Below the pieces are notes generated by a model, which did no database searches, was not told the origin of the DNA, and was given only the letters and a program-made list of their open reading frames with translations. From NCBI GenBank assembly GCA_910578665.1, contig CAJTQU010000015.1:1-50935 (forward strand): DNA of 50,935 nt. The letters are read 5' to 3'. The position numbers and the translations under genes were made by a program. Positions 50,666-50,935 of the stretch are shown in pieces (the first letter of the stretch is position 1; each line of letters starts with the position of its first letter). This DNA comes from an uncultured Muribaculaceae bacterium. GTDB lineage: Bacteria; Bacteroidota; Bacteroidia; Bacteroidales; Muribaculaceae.

Positions 50666-50841
50666 AATAACTAATCAATTATCAGTCCGTCCGCCAAAAA
50701 GACTGATGCAACTGCCTCAGCCATTGTCGAAAAACATATAAGATATATATGCAAATCACAAAAAAGATAAAGCGGATAAACTTTTAGTTAAATTAAATTT
50801 GTTGATATATTATATTTACACCAGTATCTTAATTCGGGCTG

Positions 50842-50849
50842 CAAATATA
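50842..50849 (-). promoter_or_regulatory. Possible -7 box of the M6 protease gene
   Basis: TAtaTTTG on the minus strand, about 175 bp before the ATG, without a matching -33. The right edge (50666-50935) is A/T-rich and shows no gene. Confidence 0.35.
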
Positions 50850-50935
50850 GGGATTTTAAATTTAATATCAGTCCTGCCAGATGTCTAGTCCGGAAAAGTG
50901 TTGACCGTCAGATTCAACATTTTTTAGTAAAATGT

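Noticed and set aside
1..50935. CRISPR arrays, insertion sequences, integrases or att sites.
   Set aside because: No direct-repeat/spacer pattern, no transposase or recombinase motifs, and no tRNA-flanked duplications were seen; gene content is conserved core type.

Overview
The window is gene-dense (about 50 protein genes, few gaps over 250 bp) and looks like conserved chromosomal DNA of a Bacteroidota member, order Bacteroidales. A gut Muribaculaceae-type genome is my best guess, from protein similarity recalled by eye and not from any search. Supporting signs are the many -7 boxes of the form TAnnTTTG with TTTG or TTG 19-20 nt upstream, the absence of Shine-Dalgarno sequences, DUF4834 and DUF3467 proteins, a long-type IspG, a myo-inositol-phosphate synthase, and C-terminal tails like those of secreted Bacteroidota proteins. 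I found no rRNA, convincing tRNA, CRISPR array, insertion sequence, prophage or integrase.

Layout. (1) 1-6445: a six-gene leftward operon (FtsB/DivIC-like, 4-TM protein, coaX, outer-membrane protein, lptC, CBS/CorC exporter), flanked by two paralogous ECF sigma factors with no anti-sigma gene. (2) 6590-12603: a leftward set of myo-inositol-1-phosphate synthase, HAD hydrolase, CDP-alcohol phosphatidyltransferase, ATP-grasp protein, sugar-nucleotidyltransferase-like protein and pdxA. This is the most unusual part of the window and reads as an inositol-lipid or phospho-inositol headgroup pathway. (3) 12756-14798: a small membrane protein, then an epimerase and an MptE/DUF115-like protein that look like surface-polysaccharide genes. 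(4) 15064-20262: a rightward run of DUF3467, cysS, aroQ, O-methyltransferase, rbfA, LolC/E-like permease and an Ala/Lys-rich lipoprotein. (5) 20416-24188: a TPR protein diverging from rpoN-tcdA-lolD. (6) 24240-28126: a lipoprotein, then leftward rluA-type gene, purE and ispG. (7) 28272-32220: psd, pssA, DUF4834, HAD phosphatase and an orphan histidine kinase. (8) 32293-50665: carbohydrate and housekeeping genes: GH13 amylase, tyrS, M28 peptidase, metG, a lipoprotein, a PlsC-type acyltransferase, a GH2 beta-galactosidase-galK-galM operon, an MBL hydrolase with a tetrapyrrole-type methylase, a 60-residue lipoprotein and an M6 secreted protease.

How the parts connect. Envelope building is the main theme. 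psd and pssA make phosphatidylethanolamine from CDP-diacylglycerol, and the inositol cluster would draw on the same CDP-diacylglycerol or on ceramide. Lol, Lpt and FtsB-type genes build the envelope, and a PlsC-type enzyme acylates lipids. The GH2-galK-galM operon is a partial galactose route. Several divergent gene pairs share short intergenic regions with back-to-back promoters, and these promoters settle several start codons. In at least two genes the -7 box lies so close to the ATG that the mRNA should be leaderless.
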